Of a stretch of 11,421 nt of DNA, positions 1 to 7,152 are shown piece by piece. The translations under genes and the position numbers were made by a program. The notes below the pieces were generated by a model. The model was not told the DNA's origin, did no database searches, and saw nothing but the letters and a program-made list of their open reading frames with translations. Source of the stretch: an uncultured Bacillota bacterium (GTDB taxonomy: Bacteria; Bacillota; Clostridia; Christensenellales; UBA1242); assembly GCA_947090235.1 (NCBI GenBank), contig CAMUNJ010000018.1:1-11421 (forward strand), given 5' to 3'. The first letter of the stretch is position 1, and each line of letters opens with the position of its first letter.

Positions 1-115
1 CTTCCAAAATTGGAGCCATCATTCTGCAAGGTCCGCACCAAGTCGCAAAAAAGTCAACTATAACAATTCCTTTTTTTGTTTGCTCTTCAAAATTTTTTGC
101 ATTTAATATTTCCAT
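1..115 (-). CDS. trxA: Thioredoxin, N-terminal part (runs off the window edge)
   Basis: Thioredoxin is a small cytoplasmic dithiol reductase that keeps ribonucleotide reductase and other proteins reduced. Only the first 38 codons are in the window; the gene continues past base 1. The visible part shows the beta strand IVIVDFFATW leading straight into the active-site motif WCGPC (residues 26-30), followed by RMMAPILE, the classical thioredoxin order. The ATG at 115 is chosen because AAGGGGTGA lies just upstream in the 13-base gap to tcdA. The tight spacing makes it the last visible gene of the operon. The call is firm for the fold; which thioredoxin paralogue this is cannot be settled from a third of the protein. 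Confidence 0.9.
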   Translation of the reverse strand, partial: MEILNAKNFEEQTKKGIVIVDFFATWCGPCRMMAPILE

Positions 116-128
116 ATTTCACCCCTTT

Positions 129-818
129 TTATTTATTAGTGTCTAAGCCACCTAAAAATTTGTTTATTACAACCGCCGCCAAAGTTATTCCACACATGGC
201 TGGATAATAACTTATGCTTCCAACAGTCCTTTCTCCTGTCGACAACGCCTTTTCTTCGCAAGTTACAACGCTTAAACTTTCAACTCCCGCCTCGCGTAAC
301 TTCTTGCGAATAACTTTTGCCAAGCCGTCATCATGCGTTTTGTAGACGTCGGTCAAAACAAAACGCGGAATACTTGTCCTATTGCCAGCACCCATAGCCG
401 AAATTATATCTATATTGTGCTTTTTGCAGTAAATTATAAGTGCAACCTTATCTGCCACACTGTCAATTGCATCAATGCACATATGACAAGGCGTGATTAT
501 TTTTTCAACATTCTCTGCCGTTAATTTTTCGTCTACAATCTCACATTGCAAATCAGGGTTGATTTTAAGTAGCATTTCTCTCAAAACTTCAACCTTGCTT
601 TTGCCAATAGTTTCCACATTGGCAACAACTTGACGATTGATATTGGATGGACTAACTTTGTCAAAATCTACGAGTTTAATTTTGCCAACACCCGCTCTAA
701 CAAGCATGGTTGCTATATAGCCACCAACACCGCCAACGCCAACAAGTATCACACTTTTATTTTTTAATTTTTCAATTCCTTCTTTGCCTATAAGCAGTTC
801 TTCTCGACTTAAATCCAT
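129..818 (-). CDS. tcdA: tRNA threonylcarbamoyladenosine dehydratase (TcdA/CsdL family, E1-like)
   Basis: TcdA is an E1/ThiF-like enzyme that uses ATP to cyclise t6A at tRNA position 37 to ct6A, which improves decoding of ANN codons. The 229-aa protein has the nucleotide-binding loop GVGGVGG at residues 27-33, the acidic VDFD strand near 50-53, the SNINRQ motif at 58-63 and DAIDS at 116-120. It then has a GAGN segment near 143-146 and a KTHDDGLAKVIRKKLR stretch that matches the KT-DPLA-LR region of E. coli TcdA. It is shorter than the 268-aa E. coli protein, mainly at the C-terminus. Its start sits nine bases after the hslU stop, with an AAGGA-type site overlapping that stop. MoeB/ThiF homologues are the alternative, but the TDV-KT-LR region favours TcdA. 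Confidence 0.87.
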   Translation of the reverse strand: MDLSREELLIGKEGIEKLKNKSVILVGVGGVGGYIATMLVRAGVGKIKLVDFDKVSPSNINRQVVANVETIGKSKVEVLREMLLKINPDLQCEIVDEKLTAENVEKIITPCHMCIDAIDSVADKVALIIYCKKHNIDIISAMGAGNRTSIPRFVLTDVYKTHDDGLAKVIRKKLREAGVESLSVVTCEEKALSTGERTVGSISYYPAMCGITLAAVVINKFLGGLDTNK

Positions 819-827
819 ATTGTTTCC

Positions 828-2123
828 TTACAATACATACTTCTTCAAATCAAACTTCTTCTTGGTCTCTTTGAAAGCATTTTGAACATAAGCACGGTCA
901 ATTTTCACTTCAAGCATTGGATGGTCACCCGATGCATTGAAAGAAATATCTTCAAGCAGAAGTTCCATAATTGTATGCAAACGTCTTGCACCAATATTTT
1001 CGCTTGTTTCATTTTCGGCAACTGCCATTTCAGCAATTTCATCTAGAGCGTCATCTGTGAATTTAAGGTCAATATTGTCAACCTTTAAAATACTTGAATA
1101 CTGGAAGATAAGAGAATTTTTGGTTTCAGCCAAAATCTTTTTGAAATCCTCTTTATTAAGATTTTCAAGATCAACGCGAATTGGAAAACGACCTTGAAGT
1201 TCTGGGATCATATCTTCAATTCGCGAAACATGGAAAGCACCTGATGCTATAAAGAGAATAAAGTCAGTTTTTACATTTCCATATTTTGTAGAAACTGTAC
1301 TACCTTCAACTATAGGCAAAATATCTCTTTGAACTCCCTCTCTTGATACATCCTGAGAGTTGTTTGTTCCACCTTTGCCTATAATCTTGTCAATTTCGTC
1401 AATAAAAATTATACCTTCTTCCTCGGCACGACGAATTGCTTCTGCGTTTACATTGTCGTTATCAATAACGCGTTCACATTCTTCACTAGTCACCACCTCT
1501 CTTGCTCGTGAAACTGGCATTTTTCTCTTTTTGCGTTTGGCTGGCATGATGCCATCAAACATTGAGCCTAAATCTATCCCTGGCCCACCAATTGCAAGCA
1601 TAGGCTTTGCTGTTTCTTGAACCATAATGTCGATTGTCATATTTTCAAACTTACCTTGTCGATATTCGTCCAAAATTTGACTGCGTTCAACTTGTTGATC
1701 TTGTGCACGAAGAGTATCACATATAGCATCTACTAAACGATTTTCAACAGTTGGAGCAACTTTAGCCTCCATTTCGTGTGCTTTTTCATCTTTAACTAAT
1801 CGAACAGAAACCTCAACAAGGTCTCTAACCATACTTTCAACATCGCGACCAACATAGCCTACTTCTGTATATTTAGTTGCTTCAATTTTGATAAAAGGTG
1901 CTTTTACAAGTTTGGCTAGGCGTCTAGCAATTTCGGTTTTCCCAACACCTGTTGGGCCACGCATAATTATATTTTTAGGTGTTATTTCCTCTCTTAGTTC
2001 TTTAGCCAACTGACTGCGTCTATAGCGGTTGCGAAGTGCAATGGCAACAGCACGCTTTGCCTTAGCCTGTCCAACAATATATTTATCTAATTCGTCTACA
2101 ACTTGTCTTGGTGAAAAATTCAT
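828..2123 (-). CDS. hslU: HslU, ATPase and unfoldase subunit of the HslUV protease
   Basis: HslU (ClpY) is a hexameric AAA+ ATPase that unfolds substrates and threads them into the HslV peptidase in the cytoplasm. The 431-aa protein (E. coli 443) shows the N-terminal SPRQVVDELDKYIVGQ signature, Walker A GPTGVGKT at 56-63, the pore loop GYVG at 89-92, a charged insertion (I) domain at roughly 110-230, Walker B IIFIDE at 238-243, and the GRFP motif at 311-314. The C-terminus ends FDLKKYVL, the tail that docks into HslV. The ATG lies one base beyond the hslV stop, with GGAGGTG inside the end of hslV, so the two subunits should be translationally coupled. No residue looks missing. Confidence 0.97.
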   Translation of the reverse strand: MNFSPRQVVDELDKYIVGQAKAKRAVAIALRNRYRRSQLAKELREEITPKNIIMRGPTGVGKTEIARRLAKLVKAPFIKIEATKYTEVGYVGRDVESMVRDLVEVSVRLVKDEKAHEMEAKVAPTVENRLVDAICDTLRAQDQQVERSQILDEYRQGKFENMTIDIMVQETAKPMLAIGGPGIDLGSMFDGIMPAKRKKRKMPVSRAREVVTSEECERVIDNDNVNAEAIRRAEEEGIIFIDEIDKIIGKGGTNNSQDVSREGVQRDILPIVEGSTVSTKYGNVKTDFILFIASGAFHVSRIEDMIPELQGRFPIRVDLENLNKEDFKKILAETKNSLIFQYSSILKVDNIDLKFTDDALDEIAEMAVAENETSENIGARRLHTIMELLLEDISFNASGDHPMLEVKIDRAYVQNAFKETKKKFDLKKYVL

Positions 2124-2124
2124 A

Positions 2125-2667
2125 CTACACCTCCTCTACTATTATATGGTCATTTGTGAATACACAAATTTCGCTTGCTATTTTTAGTGCTTTTTGGGCA
2201 ATATCTTTGGCTTCCATATCTGTATTTTGCTTTAATGCCTTGGCAGCAGCAAAGGCATAGTTTCCACCAGAGCCTATTGCACAGATATCTTCGTCTGGCT
2301 CTATAACCTCTCCAGTTCCAGAAACCATCAAAAGTTGATTTTTATCAGCAACAATCATAAGTGCTTCTAATTTTCTTACAGCCTTGTCGTCACGCCAAGT
2401 TTCTGCAAGTTCAACTGCACTACGCATGAGATTACCAGAAAATTTGTTTAGCATTGCCTCAAACTTTTCGCTTAACGAAAAAGCGTCGCTAACACTTCCT
2501 GCAAAACCAATAACAACTTGATCATTGTAAATTCTTCTTACCTTCTTAGCATTGTTTTTGAAGATAACACTATCGCCCATAGTCACCTGACCATCACCTG
2601 CAATAGCAATTTTGCCATTACGCTTAACTCCACAAATAGTTGTGCCTCTAAATTTTATTCCATCCAT
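2125..2667 (-). CDS. hslV: HslV, peptidase subunit of the HslUV protease
   Basis: HslV (ClpQ) is the proteasome-like N-terminal nucleophile peptidase, a double hexamer activated by HslU. With the chosen start it has 180 aa, the usual length. The first Thr of GTTI (Thr9) is the expected catalytic N-terminal threonine after removal of a short propeptide, as in Thermotoga-type proteins; Bacillus subtilis, in contrast, uses a serine-type N-terminus. Further family marks are AGDGQVTMG, NNAKKVRR, GFAGSVSDAF, IGSGGNYA and the CVFTND segment near the end. A TTG at 2682 would add five residues, but it lies at the ribosome binding site itself, whereas GGAGG sits six bases before the ATG at 2667. The start overlaps the end of the upstream flavoprotein gene by 20 bases. 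Confidence 0.95.
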   Translation of the reverse strand: MDGIKFRGTTICGVKRNGKIAIAGDGQVTMGDSVIFKNNAKKVRRIYNDQVVIGFAGSVSDAFSLSEKFEAMLNKFSGNLMRSAVELAETWRDDKAVRKLEALMIVADKNQLLMVSGTGEVIEPDEDICAIGSGGNYAFAAAKALKQNTDMEAKDIAQKALKIASEICVFTNDHIIVEEV

Positions 2668-3916
2668 AATAATCCTCCACAAATTTTGTTAAACTTTCTT
2701 TAGTATATTGCAAAAATTTATCTTTGTTTTCATAATTCTTGTACCCCTCTATTATATCATAACTTGCAAGCAAAGGTGAAGTATTTGAAACATTTGTACA
2801 AATTAATTTTCGCATAAGTGACCCTACGCATGTCCCATATGGTAGGGATTTGAATTGTTTGCCATAAATATACGCTAAAACACTATAACCAGCAATTAGC
2901 CCACTAGCCATTGCCTCCAAATGTCCATCCAATCCAATCAGTCCTCCGGCAAAGAAAACCCTTTCGTCCTTAAGAGATTGCAAATGCTGATTGATAACAT
3001 ATGGGCTATTTATATAATAGTTTTGTAAAACTCTAGCCTCTTTGATTAATTTACAATTTTTAAAAGGCTTCATTGAAGATATAATCATATCCTGCAAAAT
3101 ATAAGGAAGCGAACTTGATAGTCCACACAATTCATAGCCTAATGCAACTCTTTTTATTCTTAAAACTGCATAAGGTCTTTCGTTGAAAGATTCAAGTTTG
3201 CAAATTCTTAAAGATTGGTTTTTTAATGCATCTTTTCCATTTTCAACAAGTTTTTCTATAGCATTTGTACCTGTAGTTATCTTCTTGTTGCCTGATAAGT
3301 CCAAATAATCGTTGCGTGCCTTTACAATTCTATTCACTAAATCTAAATATTCCTCATAAGTGAATGGTAAATATAAATCTCCGCTTTCATCGCCTTCTTT
3401 TTTATATAATAAATTTTCCTCAACATTATCAACGATAGGATTTTCATAAATTCCATCATTGCATCTCATTGATCCATAATGTTTTTTTAGCCAATCAAAC
3501 AATTCTCCATCTGTATGAGGACCTGTGGCTACAATATTGATTTCATCTAAATCAAGTTCTTTTACATTCAAGTCAAAGACCTCAATATTTTGATTATTTT
3601 TTATCAGTTTTCGACCTTCTTCCAAAAGGCGAGAGCCAATACATCCACATTCTATAAGTCCACCTTTATAGAATTTTTCTTCAACTTCCACAAACTTGCT
3701 TGAAAGCAATTTCAATTCCTCGCGAAGCAAATCTCTTGCAAAATTAACATTTTTTTGATTTTTGCCAAAAAATTCGCAAGAAAGATTGTCACACTTATAA
3801 TTTTGATAATTTCTATCAAAAATGTGAACCTTAATGCCATGACTTGCCAAAAACAGGGCAGTTTCTATCCCCGCAAAGCCAGTGCCAATAATGTTCACAG
3901 TTTTTTTAATCTTCAT
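2648..3916 (-). CDS. trmFO: TrmFO-like FAD/folate tRNA uridine-54 methyltransferase homologue lacking the catalytic Cys
   Basis: TrmFO uses methylenetetrahydrofolate and FADH2 to make m5U54 in the tRNA T-loop. The 422-aa protein shows the FAD-binding GTGFAG at residues 11-16, ATGPHTD at 130-136, RPYAVLRIKR, YYINSP, and a C-terminal FAD segment VFFAGGLIGLDGHLEAMASG. Its place right after topA matches trmFO in Bacillus. Cys47 fits the base/structural Cys53 of the B. subtilis enzyme, but the position of the nucleophile Cys226 (FEGCMPIE) is Thr217 (TTGTNAIE) and that of Cys192 is Leu183. The flanking VCSNSLR motif is also changed to SCEFFGK. It may be inactive, work by another residue, or have a new substrate. 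ATG 3916 is preferred over 3949 because AAGGTGG lies upstream and the residues between resemble no family start. It overlaps topA by 11 bases. Confidence 0.8.
   Translation of the reverse strand: MKIKKTVNIIGTGFAGIETALFLASHGIKVHIFDRNYQNYKCDNLSCEFFGKNQKNVNFARDLLREELKLLSSKFVEVEEKFYKGGLIECGCIGSRLLEEGRKLIKNNQNIEVFDLNVKELDLDEINIVATGPHTDGELFDWLKKHYGSMRCNDGIYENPIVDNVEENLLYKKEGDESGDLYLPFTYEEYLDLVNRIVKARNDYLDLSGNKKITTGTNAIEKLVENGKDALKNQSLRICKLESFNERPYAVLRIKRVALGYELCGLSSSLPYILQDMIISSMKPFKNCKLIKEARVLQNYYINSPYVINQHLQSLKDERVFFAGGLIGLDGHLEAMASGLIAGYSVLAYIYGKQFKSLPYGTCVGSLMRKLICTNVSNTSPLLASYDIIEGYKNYENKDKFLQYTKESLTKFVEDYYGWNKI
2674..2678 (-). promoter_or_regulatory. Ribosome binding site of hslV (decides the start)
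   Basis: GGAGG on the minus strand, six bases before the ATG at 2667. It lies inside the last codons of the TrmFO-like gene, so hslV initiation is probably coupled to translation of that gene. The block TGGAGGATTATT here is repeated exactly in front of topA. Confidence 0.8.
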
Positions 3917-6002
3917 TTGTTTGGTTTTCCACCTTATAATCACACTCATGAGAAGAGCATTTTACTAACTTGCCTTTAATTATCATTGGACTAGAACATT
4001 TAGGACATTTTTGTCCAGTAGTAATATCCCAACTCATAAACTTGCAATCAGGATAGCGTGTACATGAGTAATATTTTTTGCCACGCTTAGAAAATCTTTC
4101 AACCATGTCCGCACCACATTCAGGACATTTCCCTGCAAGTTTTTGAGTTTTTTTGTTCTCTTCATCTTCATAAGATTGCACATTTTTACATTTTGGAAAG
4201 TTTGAGCATCCTAAAAATTTACCATACCTGCCCTCACGAATAAGCATTTTTCCACCACATTTTTCGCAAACAATATCTGTCTCTTGTGGAGGTGCTTTCA
4301 TTGTAACGCTACTAGCATCAGCCTTGCCAAGAAGTGTGCTAAATCCATCCCAAAAACTTTCTATAACCTTTTTCCATTCATCTTTATCTTCGGCAATGTC
4401 ATCAAGTCGTTGTTCCATATGAGCAGTAAACTTTACATTGATAACCGAACTAAAAAATTGGTCAAGATAATCTATAACATTTCTACCTAATTTTGTAGGT
4501 ACAAAATACTTGCCTTCTTTTTCGCAGTAAGTTCTACTAGTCAAAACAGAAATAGTTGCTGCATAAGTTGCAGGACGACCAATCCCCTTTTCTTCCATAG
4601 CCTTAACGAGGCTGGCTTCTGTATATCTAACTGGAGGTTTGGTAAATTTTTGTTCTGGTAAAATTTCCTTACAAGGAACAACTTCTCCTTGTTCCATAAC
4701 AGGCAATTTGCCCGCCATAGAATTATCCTTTTTGTCCTCATCAACAAACTCTTTATACACTTTGGTATAACCAGGAAAATTCATAGTCCTGCCACTTGTC
4801 TTAAAGCCGTAACCATTAACATCAAAAGTTATAGATACATTTGAGTATTCCGCTTCAGACATTTGGCTTGCCAAAAATCTTTCATAAATAAGTTTGTATA
4901 ATTTATAGTTATCAGGAGAAACAGTGTCTTTTATATCTTCTGGTTTTATCTCCATAGAAATAGGTCTGATTGCTTCGTGAGCGTCTTGAGCAGAGGCTTT
5001 TGTGTGATAGTTGTTTGGTTTTTCTGGAACAAACTCATCACCATATATCTTTTTAATATAATTTCTACAAGATTCTTGTGCGTCAGTCGAAACACGAACA
5101 GAGTCTGTTCTGATATATGTGATAAGAGCCATCTTGCCTTCGCCTTTGACCTCAACGCCTTCATAAAGTTGTTGAGCAGAAGAAGAGGTACGCTTTACAC
5201 TCATGCCAAGTTTGTTTAAAGCATCTTGTTGCATAGTAGATGTTATAAATGGTGGAAGAGCATGAGTTTTTGTGTTGGACTTTTTAAGTTCACTTATCTT
5301 AAACTCACCTTCTTTTATCTCAGCCAGAACATTGTCTACTTCTTGCTTGTTTTTAGGTACAAACTTTTTCTTGTTCTTGGTAGTCAAAGTTGCTTTAAAA
5401 GATTGCTTTGACTTTTCCATATTGGCAGTAATTGTCCAATATTCTTCTGGAATAAACGCTTCAATTTCTTTTTCTCTGTCAACAACGAGTTTGAGTGCTA
5501 CAGATTGAACACGACCTGCAGAAAGTTTAGGGGCAATCTTTTTGCAAAGAATTGGCGAAAGTTTATAACCCACCAATCTATCCATAACTCTTCTTGCCTG
5601 TTGAGCATCAACTAAATTTAAATCAATAGCCCTAGGCTCTTGTAAAGCCTTAGTTACTGCCTTTTTAGAAATTTCGTTGAATTGAATACGACATTTTTTG
5701 TCTGCTGGATAATCCAAAATATGAGCAACATGCCAAGAAATAGCCTCACCTTCACGGTCGGGGTCGGTTGCAATGTAAACATAATCTGCTTTGTCAGCCT
5801 TTCTTTTCAAATCAGAGATAAGATCTTTCTTATCAACAAGTATTTCATAACGAGGCTCAAAATTATTTTTTATATCAATGGCAAAACTCTTAGGTGGCAA
5901 ATCTCTAACATGCCCCTTGGTTGCAAAAATTTCATAATCAGAACCCAAATATTTTTTTAAAGATTCTCTCTTTGAAGGAGATTCAATAATAACTAACTTC
6001 AA
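3906..6002 (-). CDS. topA: DNA topoisomerase I (type IA)
   Basis: TopA relaxes negative supercoils by cutting one strand through a 5'-phosphotyrosine. The 698-aa protein has the usual bacterial length and order: a Toprim domain with IIESPSK (Glu7) and ATDPDREGE (Asp80, Asp82, Glu84), the core domains, and the active-site TYIRTDS with catalytic Tyr296. Three C-terminal four-cysteine zinc ribbons follow, with cysteines at 579/582/599/605, 626/629/647/653 and 666/669/682/687. The start codon is TTG, supported by GGAGG six bases upstream and by the fact that KLVIIESPSK begins immediately after it, as in the family. It starts 12 bases after dprA and its end overlaps the TrmFO-like gene. Confidence 0.98.
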   Translation of the reverse strand: MKLVIIESPSKRESLKKYLGSDYEIFATKGHVRDLPPKSFAIDIKNNFEPRYEILVDKKDLISDLKRKADKADYVYIATDPDREGEAISWHVAHILDYPADKKCRIQFNEISKKAVTKALQEPRAIDLNLVDAQQARRVMDRLVGYKLSPILCKKIAPKLSAGRVQSVALKLVVDREKEIEAFIPEEYWTITANMEKSKQSFKATLTTKNKKKFVPKNKQEVDNVLAEIKEGEFKISELKKSNTKTHALPPFITSTMQQDALNKLGMSVKRTSSSAQQLYEGVEVKGEGKMALITYIRTDSVRVSTDAQESCRNYIKKIYGDEFVPEKPNNYHTKASAQDAHEAIRPISMEIKPEDIKDTVSPDNYKLYKLIYERFLASQMSEAEYSNVSITFDVNGYGFKTSGRTMNFPGYTKVYKEFVDEDKKDNSMAGKLPVMEQGEVVPCKEILPEQKFTKPPVRYTEASLVKAMEEKGIGRPATYAATISVLTSRTYCEKEGKYFVPTKLGRNVIDYLDQFFSSVINVKFTAHMEQRLDDIAEDKDEWKKVIESFWDGFSTLLGKADASSVTMKAPPQETDIVCEKCGGKMLIREGRYGKFLGCSNFPKCKNVQSYEDEENKKTQKLAGKCPECGADMVERFSKRGKKYYSCTRYPDCKFMSWDITTGQKCPKCSSPMIIKGKLVKCSSHECDYKVENQTNED

Positions 6003-6008
6003 AATAAT

Positions 6009-6013
6009 CCTCC
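6009..6013 (-). promoter_or_regulatory. Ribosome binding site of topA (supports the TTG start)
   Basis: GGAGG on the minus strand, six bases before TTG at 6002, in the 12-base gap after dprA. A strong site ahead of a weak start codon may hold the TopA level constant; that is inference. Confidence 0.75.
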
Positions 6014-6014
6014 A

Positions 6015-7085
6015 TTAAGTAGTCGCGTAAAAATTACCCGGCAACTTTCTTATTATTCCACGAATTTCAAGTAAAGTCAAATAAGAATTGAGATTTTTTA
6101 TATCAAATCCCGAATTTTCTTGTAAAAAAGCCACATCTTTTTCGCCGTCGGCAAGCAAAGATAAAATAACATCCTCCTGTGCCGAAGTCTGTTTAACCTC
6201 GCTAACTTTAGGCTTTAACTTTAAATTATATTCCTCCAAAATGTCCTTAGGAGATAAAACACATTTAGCATGACCGCAAGATATAAGTAAATTTGGCAAC
6301 TCGCTCTTTTCATTGGTGATAGCACCTGGAATAGCGAAAACATCACGACCAAAATCTAGTGCAAAATCCTTAGTACTTCTAGTTCCGCTTTTCAAACCCG
6401 CTTCAGGAATCAAAACACCATCTCCAAGACCTGCAATAATCCTATTCCTTTCAACAAAAGAGTATTTAGAAGGCTTTGTAGAAGGACTATATTCGCTAAT
6501 CAAAAGTTCCTTTTGTGCAATCTCATCTGCTAAATTAGTGTGCTCGGTTGGATAAATATGATTAAAACCGCTTCCTAAAACCGCAATAGTTTTTCCGCCA
6601 ACTTCTAAAGCACGCTTGTGAGCAATACTATCTATTCCATATGCAAGACCACTTATAATAACAACACCGCTTTTTGCTAAACTCCCAGAAAAATCATCGG
6701 TTATAATTCTTCCGTAATTGCTAGGAGTCCTAGCCCCGACAATTGAAATAGCAAACTTGTCTAATAAAGATAAATCACCTTTGCAAAATAATGCACTCGG
6801 CGGATTGCAAATCCCTGTCAATTTTTGAGGATATAATTCGCTAACACCGGTAATAACATTTATGTTCTGTCTTTGTAAAGAGTCAAAATAATTGCTAATA
6901 GAAATGCTTGTTGCCTTGGCTCTCATATCTTCCAAATCTTGAAACTTAAAGATTTTGTCAAGCCCGCTGATTTTAGGGAAGGACAAAATATCATAATCGT
7001 GACATAGATTTAATATATCGTCCACCTTTTTTTGTGATAAATTGAATTGGGCAAGCCAAATCAAAAATTTTTCTATATCTTTCAT
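6015..7085 (-). CDS. dprA: DNA processing protein DprA (Smf)
   Basis: DprA binds incoming single-stranded DNA during natural transformation and loads RecA on it; it is also widespread in non-competent bacteria. The 356-aa protein has an N-terminal helical (SAM-like) domain to about residue 75, the Rossmann-like DprA core with SIVGARTPSNYG (114-125), SGLAYGIDSIAHKRAL (145-160), AVLGSG (168-173), FVERNRIIAGLGDGVL (210-225) and SGTRST (233-238), and a C-terminal winged helix from about 300. The usual VVVEA is VLIPEA here, a mild change. The ATG at 7085 is chosen for its AAGGAA site six bases upstream; an in-frame TTG at 7127 would add 14 residues with no family likeness and no clear binding site. 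Confidence 0.95.
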   Translation of the reverse strand: MKDIEKFLIWLAQFNLSQKKVDDILNLCHDYDILSFPKISGLDKIFKFQDLEDMRAKATSISISNYFDSLQRQNINVITGVSELYPQKLTGICNPPSALFCKGDLSLLDKFAISIVGARTPSNYGRIITDDFSGSLAKSGVVIISGLAYGIDSIAHKRALEVGGKTIAVLGSGFNHIYPTEHTNLADEIAQKELLISEYSPSTKPSKYSFVERNRIIAGLGDGVLIPEAGLKSGTRSTKDFALDFGRDVFAIPGAITNEKSELPNLLISCGHAKCVLSPKDILEEYNLKLKPKVSEVKQTSAQEDVILSLLADGEKDVAFLQENSGFDIKNLNSYLTLLEIRGIIRKLPGNFYATT

Positions 7086-7117
7086 AAAATTTCCTTCATT
7101 TAGATTGAACTTTATTA

Positions 7118-7146
7118 GGTTTAACAAATTTTATAAATTTTGTCAA
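7118..7146 (-). promoter_or_regulatory. Weak candidate promoter upstream of dprA
   Basis: In the 67-base gap between comM and dprA the minus strand has a perfect -35 TTGACA (7141-7146), a 17-base spacer, and a poor -10 TAAACC (7118-7123). It could give the dprA-topA operon expression independent of comM. The poor -10 makes this tentative. Confidence 0.3.
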
Positions 7147-7152
7147 CACTTT

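Noticed and set aside
71..77. T7 run in trxA as a phase-variation tract
   Set aside because: Runs of seven A or T are common in this AT-rich window and encode the ordinary Lys-Lys; unlike the G9 tract it does not stand out.
937..1620. Plus-strand open frames of 86 codons opposite hslU
   Set aside because: They are antisense shadows of a strongly conserved gene, with Ser-rich low-complexity translations and no ribosome binding site.
2668..2682. TTG at 2682 as the hslV start
   Set aside because: It overlaps the region of the GGAGG site that serves the ATG at 2667, and the extra residues have no family counterpart.
3755..3979. Plus-strand frame of 74 codons across the topA/TrmFO junction
   Set aside because: It overlaps two real genes antisense and has no promoter or binding site.
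4284..5960. Several open frames of 60-92 codons on both strands within topA
   Set aside because: The whole stretch is covered by motif-complete topA; the translations show no family likeness and no initiation signals.
7126..7140. AT-only inverted repeat AAATTTTATAAATTT between comM and dprA as a terminator
   Set aside because: The stem has no G-C pair and no clean T run follows, so it would not terminate transcription.
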